A stretch of 64,000 nucleotides of DNA. Source: [Candidatus Thermochlorobacteriaceae] bacterium GBChlB (lineage in GTDB: Bacteria > Bacteroidota > Chlorobiia > Chlorobiales > Thermochlorobacteraceae). The stretch is taken from positions 56,340 to 120,339 of the forward strand of contig JPGV01000009.1 in NCBI GenBank assembly GCA_000724175.1, in the 5' to 3' direction. Positions 54,965 to 64,000 of the stretch are shown here, piece by piece. The notes beneath the pieces were generated by a model that made no database searches, was not told where the DNA came from, and was given only the letters and a program-made list of their open reading frames with translations. A program made the translations under genes and the position numbers. Each line of letters begins with the position of its first letter. Positions within the stretch are counted from its first letter, which is position 1.

Positions 54965-57900
54965 TCACTTCACCAGCATCATTTTCTTGGTGGCGACGAA
55001 GTCTCGGCTTTGGAGACGGTAGAAATACACGCCCGACGAGAGATTAGAGGCATTGACTTGGTAGCGATACGAGCCGGCTGAGAGTTCGCCGTTCACAACA
55101 GTAGCGACTTTCTGACCAAGCACGTTGTAAATTTCAAGCCGCGTCATGCCTGACTTATTGAGCGAGAACTCAATGGTCGTCGTTGGGTTGAACGGATTGG
55201 GATAGTTTTGCGACAGCGCGTATTCGTTTGGCATTTTGATTTCTTTAATCTCATGCTCAGTGATTCTACCTTGCAAATCCACATCTTTGAGTTTGTAGAA
55301 ATATGTCGCGCCTGCAACCAGACGAGATTTATCGATATACTCGTATGTTTTGCCTGTTGGACTTGTGCCTAAGCCGCGCAGGGACTCATTGTCTCGATAC
55401 GATGCGATTTCCGTGTAGTCCCCGTCTTTGACAGTTGCGCGTTCCAAGATGAAGCCCGCGTTGTCGGTTTCAGAAGCGGTTTCCCATTTGAGCGAGACGC
55501 CGTCATCGACTGGTCGCACAATAAAACTCGTCAGCTCAACAGGGAGCGGGTTATCGATTGTGGTGCTGGCCAGCACTACGAAGACAGGCGAATTTGTCGC
55601 CACCGATGCAATGTCGGACGAAGCGAAACCTGCTGGGAATGTTGTAATCGTCGCAGAGGGCGATGTGCCAGCTTGCCAAATGCTCGATCCTGTCGGTGGG
55701 TTGTCAATCGTCGAGGCGACGCGCAGTCCCGACGGATTCGTTACACCTTCGTCATTGCTGGTCGTATTGAAGCTCAGCGTTACTCTTGGAATTGCAATCA
55801 CACCGCTCCGCGTCAGCTGGTAGTAGCGCACGCTGGAAATGTTGTTCAAGCCAGCGCCGGGCGATCCGGGCGGCGTTGAGTTAATCATTCGCACCCCGAC
55901 GACCGCGCCGCTTGTTGAGTTACCACTCACGCTCACGGGACGGTAGTTTCCTGCGCCAGCAATCGGGAAGAACCGTGCGACACCCAGTGCCGTCGGGTAG
56001 GTAATTGCAAGTTCTCCGTCAATGTATGCCGATGCGCTACCGTGTCCGAACTGCGCTTGGTTGGCCAGCGTCAGCGTATTTGCGCCTGTGAAAATGACGC
56101 CGTTGAGCAAATAGAGCGAATCGGCGCCCGTGCCTTGTCCGACCGTCAAGTTTGAGCCAAGCGTCAGTGTTCCCGACGCTGTTCTGTTGACAGTAAAGCG
56201 ACGTAAGCCCTGTCCGCCGCCTGCGAAAGTAAGTGTGCCAAGCGCACCTGTTCCGTTAATCGTAAGGTCGGAGTTAGCGGTTGTGCCAGAGAGGAGTCCT
56301 GAGCCGCTCACGGTGCCATTGAGCGTTAGAGATGACGCTGACGCCGCGCCGATGTTCAATGTTCCGCCAGTGAGTGCAAGCGCATTTGTAACGGTAATAC
56401 TGGTGTTTGAAATCGATACATTGACGCTGCCACTTGGTTTATTGAGTGTCAGGTTGTTGAAGGTAAATGACCCGCCACCTGCTTTGGCAAAGTTTTGTGT
56501 ACCGGCGCCGTTGAAAGTAATCGTAGATGTGCCGGGCGTGATTGCCGAAGCAGCAGCATTGAGCGATAAATTTCCGCCAATTGTCAAATCGAAGTTGTCT
56601 GTGATGAGCGTCTTGTTATTAATAATCGTCAGATTTCCTGCAACGACCGTTGCGCCAGTCAGGGTTCGGTTTTGCGCGCCGCCTGCTGCGCCGATGGTCA
56701 AGTTTCCATAGGGTTGTCCGCCCAATGAGGCAATGGTTTGGTTGGGTGCGTTGGGGTCATAGACGACCGTGCTGGTCGGATTAAGCGTGTAGGTCGTGAA
56801 GTTTGCAGGGAAGTTATTTCCACCGCTCGGCGCGCCTTCGACGAGCAGCGTCGTGCCAGCCGCCATTGACATCGTGCCGCCAACAGCTGTGCGGTTCAAC
56901 GTCAAAGCGTTCAGGTCGACGGTTACGCTGCCGTTGATAGCCAAGTTTCCGCTTAACGAGGTTGCCACGGTTGTTTTCGTGCCAGAGCCAGAGAACGTCA
57001 AATTAGGATAGACAGCTGGAACCGAGCCGCCAGTCGGCATGGTGTAAGTGCCGCTTCCGCCATACTCGATTGTGCCGTTAGCGAGGAACGAGACGTCAAA
57101 TGCTGCCGTCGGGAAGTTCGGCGTTGATGATGCATTTTGGTCGAAGCGAATCGTGCCAGGGCTGACTGAGTTAACGATAACCGTTCCAAAGTTATGTCCG
57201 GACGAGTTGTTTGAAATGACGAGCGTGCCGCCGGGGTTGGTATCGAACGTCAAGGTTGCCGAGAGTCTGTTGTTGCCGTTGGTATTCACCTCGTGTCCGT
57301 TGCGAATGACAACGGGCGTTCCCGGATTGGGGAGCGAGCCAGGCGGTATTTCTGTAACTGGGTCGGTTGACCATGTCGTTGTTCCAATTCCCGTAACCAC
57401 GTCCCAATTTCCGCTTCGGACGCTGTAATAGACAATTGGGTTAATTAAGCCTTCGCCAGCGGTGAAGTCGCCTGTAATGCGGTTGGTTATTGCTGCCGTT
57501 GGCGCGCCAATGGTGAAGTTGGATTCGTCAAACGAATTTGGGTCGGGCGTGCCGGGCGGATTCGGCAAGAATCTCCATTGGAAGGTCGGCGCGCCGATGT
57601 AGAATGCGCCCACATAGTTTGCCAATGTTCCTCCGAGATTCGATACCGCAGTAGTTGCCGTGTAGGTGTGCGTTACCGAAAAGCCTGTGGTTTCTTCTGC
57701 GAAGCCGCTTTGGGTCGTGCGCCAGTAGTAGAGGATTCTTCCTGTGGCACTTGCTGCTTGCGGATGCTGACCTGTTACGGGCGCGACGGTAATTGAGCCT
57801 GCGCCTCCCGTTCCCAAGTTGGTTACGTTAATTGTAGCGGGCGTATAGATGGTCGTCGTTCCTATGGGGAAGGTAAAGGATTGAGCGCCGCCATAGACTT

Positions 57901-60900
57901 TGGTTACGCCTGCCGCGCTCACGAGACCGTTGGTTCGAACCATGTTCGATGCGCTCGGCGTGCCGCCAATGACGCCGGTGGCATCGGTGTTGCGAATGAT
58001 GAGCAGATTTGCGCCAATGTCTAAGATACCAGAGGTCAGCGTCAGCGTGCCGCCAGAGCCATTCGTATTGCGAATGCCGAGCGTGCCACTCACCATCGTA
58101 ACGCCTGACGCATTCGCGATTGTCAGGTTGTAAAAGTCGGTCGTTCCCGTGATGGTTTGCGCCGCTGTGCCGTTGAAGGTAACGGTTTGGGCATTGGTCG
58201 TGGCGTCAAATGTGCCTGCGGTTGTTGTCCAGTTGCCCGTGATGTTCATCGGTGAGAGCAGTTCCACAGTCCCGCCGACCGCCGTGTTGTTCAGCGTAAA
58301 GTTGATGAACGTCAAGGTTGCTGGGCTGCCGCCAGTGCGTTGAATGGTTTGCGGCGTCGTGGTGCCATTGAAGGTGGTGTTGAGCGCCGCGTTGAATGTG
58401 CCTGCCGTTTGCTGGAAATTGCCGCCGATAGAAAGGCTTGCCGAATTGATTGTGCCTTGCGTAACCACGCCGCCGTTTTGCGTGAAGTTACCAGACACAG
58501 TCGCCGATGTCGTATTGCCGAACCGCACGTCGCCGTTTGTGATGACAAAGTTGCCGCCGACAATTGGATTAACGACATCTAGGTTAGTTGCACCGTTGAT
58601 GCGGAAGAAGCGCAACTGACCTGTTCCTCCAAGATTCACCGTCAAATTTCCTCTGATGTTGCCGAATTGCGGCGCGCCCGTGTTTTGCGAGCCTGTATTG
58701 AAATTGATGGTGCCGCCATTGCCGACATTGACATCAGGCAAGCGCACGTTGGAATTGATGTTGTAAATCAATCCAAGCGCGCCGCCAATTGGCGTGGCAG
58801 GCGTGTCGCCCGTAAAAATTTGAATTGTGCCGGCGGGCGTTGTCGGGCTTGGCACATTTCCGATGACGAGGTCGGCGACCGTGCTTGCAGTATTGCCACC
58901 GCGCACAATGTTGAGCGTTGCTCCAGCGCCGGTCATATTGAACTGACTGCCCGTATTGCCTGTAATTCCAAAGACGGCGAAGCCGTTTTCAACAGCGAAG
59001 CGACCAACGGTAACGGTGCCGCCCGACTGCGTATAGTTCAGCGCATCGGTGCCTGCACCGCTTGACCGAATGCCCGTTCCAACAGTTAGCGTACCGCCAT
59101 TGACGGTCAGCACTGCGGTTGCCGTTTCATAGATGATGCTGTTTTGCGTCGTGCCGGAGGGGTCGGTGCCGATATTGACCGTGCCGCCGTTGATGATAAG
59201 TCCGCCTCTCAGGCGCAGGTCGTTGGCGCCGCTCGTTGCACTGACTTGCACTGTTCCCGCGTCAATTTGCAAAGCCGCAGTCGCAGGAATAACAAAGTCG
59301 CCATTTCCAGCATTCAGCTCGAGCGTTCCGCTGGTGTAGTTGTAGCGGAAGGTGCCATTGACCAGCGAGAGTGCTTTGTTAGGACCGACATTGGTGGCAG
59401 AGAGTGTAAAATTGGTCGGCGCATTCACAAATAAGCTAAACGCTTGCGAAGAGCCTTTGCTAACAATGAGGCGATTGAAGTCCGTTGTTGCGCCAGTTCC
59501 TGTGATGGAGGTATTGCTGGCACCCGTGAAGGTTACGTTGCAAAGCCGTCCGCCGCCGACGCTCATATCAAACGTGCCGTTGTTCGTCAGGTTGCCGCCC
59601 GTCGCGCTTCCGATATTCAGACTGTTCTCGACAGGCGTGCCAGTAGTTGCCACATCGAAGGTCGCGCCAGCGCCAATCGTTACGTCATTTGCGACAAAGA
59701 CGGCTCGTTCATTGTTATTCATAAAGCGCAAGATGCTTCCGGTGCCTGTAACGGTCAGGTTGCCGCCGCCTGCGGCTGCGCCAGAGAGCGAGAGATCGCC
59801 GTCAGTCGTGCTGCTTAGTTGCGCCAGAACGCCACCTTGAACAGTCAAATTTCCCGAAATGGAGAGACCGACATCTGCAAAGGTTTTCGTTGAGCCGCTA
59901 CCCGAGATAATCAGGTTTCGGTAGGTTGAGACAGTTGCGGGCAGCGTGTAACTAAAACTGCCGCCGTACTCGACGGTGCCGCCAGTGGTTCCCAAGAACG
60001 ATGTAAATGTTCCGACGGGAAACGGGGCCGGGTTATCGTTTGTCGTGATGCGAAGCAATCCCTCGCCGCTCACCGTGCCAAAACTTGTTGCTGGAAACCC
60101 CGTTCCTTGAAATGTCAGCGTTCCCGTCGCTTGAATTGTCGTGCTGGGAACAGCAGTGGCAGCACCGTTGGTGACAGTGATGGTACCGTTGCTGCCGATG
60201 ATAACTGGGTTGTCGATACCGGGTGGTGTAACGGCGGGCGTTCCAAAAAAGCCTCCGATTCTCCACGATGCGGCAGTTCCCCACTCGCCTGTTGCGCTCG
60301 GCACGCTGTAATAGGCTTCAAGTGTTCCATTGGAGAACTTCGCGCCTTCGCCTGCGGTAAAGTAGCCGTCAATGTAAGGCTGAGTTGTAAAGACAATTCT
60401 GCCAAATCCAACGGCTGGGTTGCCATTTACGTCGGTATTCTCTTGCACATCAGCCGATGTTCCCGCCAGCGTCCAATTGAGCAGGTCCAGCTGGTTGCGT
60501 CCAGGCTCGTAAGCTGTTTCCGTACCTTCCGATGCATCAGCAGTCAGGTATTGATAAAAGTGTGTTACTTGCGTTACGCTTAAACTCGGACCTTGACTGA
60601 CAATCCAATGGTATTGCAGCGCATTTGCCGCCGAGTTTGTCGGCGCTTCTGCGTTAATCGGTTTCAGGGTTACAAAGTCGCTTCCCGTTGCCGCAATCAG
60701 GTTGATTCGGGCAGGCGTGTATTTTGTGCCGACGCCGACAGGGAACAGAAAATTCGTTCCGGCTTGATAGCCCTTTCGGACGCCGAGCGCCGAGGGCGTG
60801 CCAGAGAGCCGAATCATATTGGACGCGGAGGGTGTTCCTGCCACTGACGCGCTTAACCCAAAGGTCAACAGTTGGTCGCCGATGTCAAAGATGCCGGCCG

Positions 60901-63900
60901 TCGGCGTATAAACGCCGTTGATGGTTACCGATGCTGCGCCCGCCAGCGTTGCGCCCGCTGTATTATTCAGTTCCAAGTTCTGAACGATAACCGTGCCAGA
61001 GAATTGCTGCGCTGCCGTGCCGTTCAAGCGAATGCGTCCCGAAGTGCCGTTGTGTTGTCCGTTTGCTGTGCCGCTCACGTTGCCGCCGACATTCAAGATA
61101 AACCCGCCGTCGCTGAAATTGCCGCTCGTGAGCGCCAAGTTCGCTTCTGCTGTGCGTGTGGCATCGAGCGTAACCGTTTGTCCTACGGTTACATTGATGG
61201 TCAATGATTTATTTCCTGTGCCGCTAAACTCTTCGGGACGCGTGGTTTTGTCAACACCTTGATACTCGATGGTGTAGTCGCCGCTTGCCGCGTTGAAAGT
61301 GTTGCCTGTTTGAATGATGCCAGCGGCGTCTGTTCCCGCCCGAAGCACACGTGAGCCGCCCACCATAGTCAAATTACCCGTGCCGATATTGACCAAGCCG
61401 TCGCTTAGTCTGAAAGTGCGACGCACGGCGTTGCCAGCCGAGACCGTTCTTGTGCCACTTCCCGACACAGTCAGGCTGCCGAATTGAACACCAGAGGCTG
61501 GAATCGTAATGGTTTGACCGCCTGTGGCTGCACCAGAATACTCAACCGTGTTAAGCACATCTATGACATAATTGCTGGCAATCGAGCCAAAATTCGGGAA
61601 CGGCGAGCCGGTCGCTGTGCTGAGAATGTTATAGAGCGTGTTTGCGCCCAGCGTCAATACGCCAGTTCCGCTTACCAATGTGCTTGGACTCGTGACCGCA
61701 AGTCCTTGGCGAATTTCGCCCGCCGTTAGCGTCAAGTCGTTGAGGTCAATGGTCGAGTTGGCCGGCGTGGTAAAGAGCGAGACAAAGCGATTTGAGCCAC
61801 TCGGGTTATTCACTGTGAAATTACGATAGGTATGGCTCGCTGCTAAGTTTACATCGAAGCCGTCCGATGAGCCGCTTGTCGAAGACACTCCGTCTCCGAA
61901 GCGAATTGTAGCGTTGCCCGTAAAACAGGTATTCTCAGACGGCAATGATGTGCTACCAGTTAAGTTCGCGCCTGTCCCAGGGTTTCCTAACGGCGATGTG
62001 CGGAATGCTGCGCCCGTGCCAGCATTGGGCGTTGGGTTTACAATCGTCAGCGTTCCGCCCGACATCTGCACAATGCCTCTGTTGAGGTTGCATGCCGACT
62101 GTGTGCCTGTCAGGTCTTGGTCGCCCGTCGGGTTGATGTTGAACGCCGCATTGCCAGACATGATAAACCGCGCATTCCCATCGTTGAGAAAGAACCGCCC
62201 ATTGAGATTAAAAACAGCAGTTCCAGAGAGTTCAAGGCTGATAAAGTTCGTCGAAGCAAATGCAGGAATGTTATCGCCGTTGCCAAATCCGTTTACGGTT
62301 GGGCTTAAACTGCCGAGGTTGGTGTTACCATCGCCGACATTGACCGTGCCGCCGCTTATCGTCACCCGCGCTGTGCCGGTGCCGACGCTGCCGGGCACAG
62401 CGATTGAGTTGCCGCCGTTACTTGCCGATGTGCCAATGTTAGCCGTGCCGCCGGTCATATTGAATCGAGTGCCGCCGGCGTTCAACTGCATACTCGCAGT
62501 GATATTGATCGTGCCACCCGTGTTTTCGAACAATGCGCCGTTCGCTTGAAGCCGAACATTTCCAATGTTCCCGCCGCCGACCTGCAAGAGTCCGTCTGTT
62601 CTGACGCGCACCGTAGGCGTGCCTGTGCCGTCGAGGTCGAGCAGGTTGCGCGTTGCCGGCGTGGGCAATTGCGCGGCAAGATTCGGCGCAAGGTTCAAGA
62701 CTGCGCTGCCCGCGCCGCCCGCGTTATCGCCAATGTTCAGAAAACTGTTTCCGCCAACATTAAACAAGTTCGCAAATGCTGCGCTCGTCAGGTTCGTCGC
62801 CACGCCAGCAACCGTCATTGTTCCGTCGTCAATGTTGAGCGTCGAGTTCGTGAGCTGGACTTGGTTTCCGGCGGTTACATCGGTGAGGTTTTGCCCAACT
62901 CTAACAGTGCCGCCGCCGTCAATCGTAAAAACGGCACCGCCCGTGATGGTGAACAAATTTCCAGTTGTCGTTGTAAACCCGGTCGCAATGTTCAACTGGC
63001 TCCCAGCGCCGCTGACAGTTGAATTGCCATCAACGGTCAGGACATTTGCAATCGTCGCCGTTGCGCCGCCCGTTACAGTAATGCTCTCGATATCTAACAC
63101 ATTTTGATTTCCATTCGCGGTCAGCGTCGACCCGGTTCCCGACACCGTGATGCTCTGAAACGTATTCGCCGTTCCTGCCTCAATAAAATCTCCAAATGTG
63201 CCTGTGCCTATCGTTACCGCACCGCCGTTGCTTACCGTCAATGTCGTTTGGTTAGCAGCGTCAATGCCCGCAAATATTCTGGCAATGTCATCATTATTTG
63301 TCACATTCGGCGCAATCGTCAAAGTGCTTCCTGCGCCATCAACCGTTACCAACGAGGCTTGTCGCATGTTAAACGTAGCGTTGTTCGCCACGCCATTGAC
63401 AATCACATCAGCGCCGCTGTTAATCGTCAAACTTGCGTGCGGCGCAGCAGTTGATGCATTCAATTCAATCGTTCCTGTGTTCGTTACTGTGCTTCCAACC
63501 GTCAAGGCTCCTGTCGACACTGTCAAAGACGCTCCGTCTGCAATCGTCAAGTCCTCCGTCTGGCAGTTGAACGCTCCGCTCATCGTGTGCGCGGTAACTG
63601 CATTGAGCGTCAAAGTTCCCGCCGTCGTCGTGCCGATGTTGAGCGTCGACCCCGTTACCGTCAGTCCGTCTACCGACACGCTGTTCCTGAATGTGGCTGT
63701 TGCGCCGCCCGTTACCGACAGGTTCTCAACATCCAGCGTGCCACCTGTCCCATTCGCGGTCAGCGTCGACCCGGTTCCCGACACCGTGATGCTCTGAAAC
63801 GTATTCGCCGTTCCTGCCTCAATAAAATCTCCAAATGTGCCTGTGCCTATCGTTACCGCACCGCCGTTGCTTACCGTCAATGTCGTTTGGTTAGCAGCGT

Positions 63901-64000
63901 CAATGCCCGCAAATATTCTGGCAATGTCATCATTATTTGTCACATTCGGCGCAATCGTCAAAGTGCTTCCTGCCCCACCAACCGTTACCAACGAGGATTG
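54965..64000 (-). CDS. Giant repetitive surface protein with T9SS sorting domain, N terminus outside window
   Basis: At least 3011 residues are visible; the frame is open at the right edge, so the signal peptide and start lie beyond 64000. The bulk is rich in Gly, Thr, Ser, Asn and Val, with short turns of parallel beta helix (SVTGGATATF, LTVSNGGAVTIGTGTFGDF). A module with SNMIRLSG...FPVG...YTPARI is seen three times (coding about 60.8, 57.9 and 56.0 kb). A junction FTAGEG...YYSV...W occurs twice (about 60.3 and 57.4 kb). Near the C terminus there is PLPVELTSFIV, a fibronectin-like domain (WETASETDNAGFILER), and LSQNYPNPFNPTTTI followed by LEIYNVLGQKV and SSGVYFYRL, a type IX secretion sorting domain. 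It is likely displayed on the surface or released. Few cysteines are present. Confidence 0.85.
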   Translation of the reverse strand, partial: QSSLVTVGGAGSTLTIAPNVTNNDDIARIFAGIDAANQTTLTVSNGGAVTIGTGTFGDFIEAGTANTFQSITVSGTGSTLTANGTGGTLDVENLSVTGGATATFRNSVSVDGLTVTGSTLNIGTTTAGTLTLNAVTAHTMSGAFNCQTEDLTIADGASLTVSTGALTVGSTVTNTGTIELNASTAAPHASLTINSGADVIVNGVANNATFNMRQASLVTVDGAGSTLTIAPNVTNNDDIARIFAGIDAANQTTLTVSNGGAVTIGTGTFGDFIEAGTANTFQSITVSGTGSTLTANGNQNVLDIESITVTGGATATIANVLTVDGNSTVSGAGSQLNIATGFTTTTGNLFTITGGAVFTIDGGGTVRVGQNLTDVTAGNQVQLTNSTLNIDDGTMTVAGVATNLTSAAFANLFNVGGNSFLNIGDNAGGAGSAVLNLAPNLAAQLPTPATRNLLDLDGTGTPTVRVRTDGLLQVGGGNIGNVRLQANGALFENTGGTINITASMQLNAGGTRFNMTGGTANIGTSASNGGNSIAVPGSVGTGTARVTISGGTVNVGDGNTNLGSLSPTVNGFGNGDNIPAFASTNFISLELSGTAVFNLNGRFFLNDGNARFIMSGNAAFNINPTGDQDLTGTQSACNLNRGIVQMSGGTLTIVNPTPNAGTGAAFRTSPLGNPGTGANLTGSTSLPSENTCFTGNATIRFGDGVSSTSGSSDGFDVNLAASHTYRNFTVNNPSGSNRFVSLFTTPANSTIDLNDLTLTAGEIRQGLAVTSPSTLVSGTGVLTLGANTLYNILSTATGSPFPNFGSIASNYVIDVLNTVEYSGAATGGQTITIPASGVQFGSLTVSGSGTRTVSAGNAVRRTFRLSDGLVNIGTGNLTMVGGSRVLRAGTDAAGIIQTGNTFNAASGDYTIEYQGVDKTTRPEEFSGTGNKSLTINVTVGQTVTLDATRTAEANLALTSGNFSDGGFILNVGGNVSGTANGQHNGTSGRIRLNGTAAQQFSGTVIVQNLELNNTAGATLAGAASVTINGVYTPTAGIFDIGDQLLTFGLSASVAGTPSASNMIRLSGTPSALGVRKGYQAGTNFLFPVGVGTKYTPARINLIAATGSDFVTLKPINAEAPTNSAANALQYHWIVSQGPSLSVTQVTHFYQYLTADASEGTETAYEPGRNQLDLLNWTLAGTSADVQENTDVNGNPAVGFGRIVFTTQPYIDGYFTAGEGAKFSNGTLEAYYSVPSATGEWGTAASWRIGGFFGTPAVTPPGIDNPVIIGSNGTITVTNGAATAVPSTTIQATGTLTFQGTGFPATSFGTVSGEGLLRITTNDNPAPFPVGTFTSFLGTTGGTVEYGGSFSYTLPATVSTYRNLIISGSGSTKTFADVGLSISGNLTVQGGVLAQLSSTTDGDLSLSGAAAGGGNLTVTGTGSILRFMNNNERAVFVANDVTIGAGATFDVATTGTPVENSLNIGSATGGNLTNNGTFDMSVGGGRLCNVTFTGASNTSITGTGATTDFNRLIVSKGSSQAFSLFVNAPTNFTLSATNVGPNKALSLVNGTFRYNYTSGTLELNAGNGDFVIPATAALQIDAGTVQVSATSGANDLRLRGGLIINGGTVNIGTDPSGTTQNSIIYETATAVLTVNGGTLTVGTGIRSSGAGTDALNYTQSGGTVTVGRFAVENGFAVFGITGNTGSQFNMTGAGATLNIVRGGNTASTVADLVIGNVPSPTTPAGTIQIFTGDTPATPIGGALGLIYNINSNVRLPDVNVGNGGTINFNTGSQNTGAPQFGNIRGNLTVNLGGTGQLRFFRINGATNLDVVNPIVGGNFVITNGDVRFGNTTSATVSGNFTQNGGVVTQGTINSASLSIGGNFQQTAGTFNAALNTTFNGTTTPQTIQRTGGSPATLTFINFTLNNTAVGGTVELLSPMNITGNWTTTAGTFDATTNAQTVTFNGTAAQTITGTTDFYNLTIANASGVTMVSGTLGIRNTNGSGGTLTLTSGILDIGANLLIIRNTDATGVIGGTPSASNMVRTNGLVSAAGVTKVYGGAQSFTFPIGTTTIYTPATINVTNLGTGGAGSITVAPVTGQHPQAASATGRILYYWRTTQSGFAEETTGFSVTHTYTATTAVSNLGGTLANYVGAFYIGAPTFQWRFLPNPPGTPDPNSFDESNFTIGAPTAAITNRITGDFTAGEGLINPIVYYSVRSGNWDVVTGIGTTTWSTDPVTEIPPGSLPNPGTPVVIRNGHEVNTNGNNRLSATLTFDTNPGGTLVISNNSSGHNFGTVIVNSVSPGTIRFDQNASSTPNFPTAAFDVSFLANGTIEYGGSGTYTMPTGGSVPAVYPNLTFSGSGTKTTVATSLSGNLAINGSVTVDLNALTLNRTAVGGTMSMAAGTTLLVEGAPSGGNNFPANFTTYTLNPTSTVVYDPNAPNQTIASLGGQPYGNLTIGAAGGAQNRTLTGATVVAGNLTIINNKTLITDNFDLTIGGNLSLNAAASAITPGTSTITFNGAGTQNFAKAGGGSFTFNNLTLNKPSGSVNVSISNTSITVTNALALTGGTLNIGAASASSLTLNGTVSGSGLLSGTTANSDLTINGTGALGTLTFAGGGQGLRRFTVNRTASGTLTLGSNLTVGQGTGADSLYLLNGVIFTGANTLTLANQAQFGHGSASAYIDGELAITYPTALGVARFFPIAGAGNYRPVSVSGNSTSGAVVGVRMINSTPPGSPGAGLNNISSVRYYQLTRSGVIAIPRVTLSFNTTSNDEGVTNPSGLRVASTIDNPPTGSSIWQAGTSPSATITTFPAGFASSDIASVATNSPVFVVLASTTIDNPLPVELTSFIVRPVDDGVSLKWETASETDNAGFILERATVKDGDYTEIASYRDNESLRGLGTSPTGKTYEYIDKSRLVAGATYFYKLKDVDLQGRITEHEIKEIKMPNEYALSQNYPNPFNPTTTIEFSLNKSGMTRLEIYNVLGQKVATVVNGELSAGSYRYQVNASNLSSGVYFYRLQSRDFVATKKMMLVK
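63111..63361. repeat. Near-identical 251-bp direct repeat, copy A
   Basis: This copy matches 63750-64000 over 251 bp with three mismatches, all in the last 30 bases. The period is 639 bp, i.e. 213 codons, in frame inside the giant gene. Confidence 0.93.
63750..64000. repeat. Near-identical 251-bp direct repeat, copy B (cut by window edge)
   Basis: The partner of 63111-63361. The match runs to the last base of the window, so the repeat may be longer and more copies may follow. Confidence 0.93.

Noticed and set aside
56130..56711. Plus-strand frames inside the giant surface protein
   Set aside because: All are complements of Gly/Thr/Asn-rich repeats; they show only low-complexity Pro/Val/Ser sequence.
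54965..64000. CRISPR array or tandem satellite
   Set aside because: Repeats are in-frame coding units of irregular length, without constant 20-40-base repeats and unique spacers.

Overview
The window looks like a chromosomal segment of a phototrophic Chlorobi-type bacterium (Chlorobiales or Chloroherpetonaceae, or a relative of the aerobic phototroph Candidatus Thermochlorobacter). The basis is inference from gene families. There is a bacteriochlorophyll synthase whose sequence is close to the green sulfur bacterial type, a CruA/CruP-type lycopene cyclase, an isolated atpD-atpC pair with a very short epsilon subunit, and an outer membrane (Kdo transferase, TonB receptor, lipoproteins). A giant surface protein ends in a type IX secretion sorting domain of the style common in Chlorobi, Ignavibacteria and Bacteroidetes. 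Base composition is near 50 percent GC. Gene density is high, and no transposase, prophage or CRISPR array is visible.

Layout. 1-3250 (+): end of a peroxiredoxin-like gene, bchG, a TauE/SafE-type permease and a PuhE/DUF3623 photosynthetic-complex assembly protein. 3.3-12.7 kb: an unknown membrane-anchored protein, psd, tilS, a CruA-type cyclase, purine nucleoside phosphorylase, acpS, a GH13 glycosidase, waaA and xerD. 12.7-16.9 kb: a 1393-residue GH13-related protein with a histone H1-like tail. 17.1-20.0 kb: tRNA-Thr, atpD, atpC and an LD-carboxypeptidase. 20.0-22.6 kb: a signalling patch (REC-REC-PAS protein, STAS-like protein, PhoB-type regulator). 22.9-27.2 kb: DUF5683-like protein, ccmF, a secreted protein and ccmE. 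27.5-29.6 kb: groESL with a perfect CIRCE operator. 29.8-33.3 kb: a lipoprotein, clpP, tatA and rny. 33.4-37.0 kb: a probable 6S-type RNA, zapA, a coiled-coil protein and pheT. 37.1-37.5 kb: four tRNAs (Glu, His, Arg, Pro). 37.6-46.9 kb: a sugar nucleotidyltransferase, thiD, a fused E1 alpha/beta 2-oxoacid dehydrogenase, a DUF4349 lipoprotein, lipB, a PIG-L family protein and apt. 47.0-54.9 kb: a TonB receptor, a Fur regulator, small unknowns, 3-hydroxyacyl-CoA dehydrogenase, DoxX, alpha-carbonic anhydrase, trpC and two small exported proteins. 54.9-64.0 kb: the 3' 9 kb of one giant repetitive surface protein that runs off the right edge.

How the parts fit. Pigment genes (bchG, CruA, PuhE), cytochrome c maturation (ccmE/ccmF) and ATP synthase subunits describe an energy-transducing membrane. 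LipB and the fused E1 serve lipoate-dependent oxoacid dehydrogenases. The rest is mostly housekeeping. The least expected items are: a PuhE homologue beside a Chlorobi-type bchG; a CxxxY-type CcmE with an unrelated secreted protein between ccmE and ccmF; a histone-like tail on a glycosidase homologue, and shorter cationic tails on three other cytosolic proteins; a three-tier rod-shaped RNA downstream of zapA; and a pair of intergenic hairpins whose stems differ by a compensatory change.
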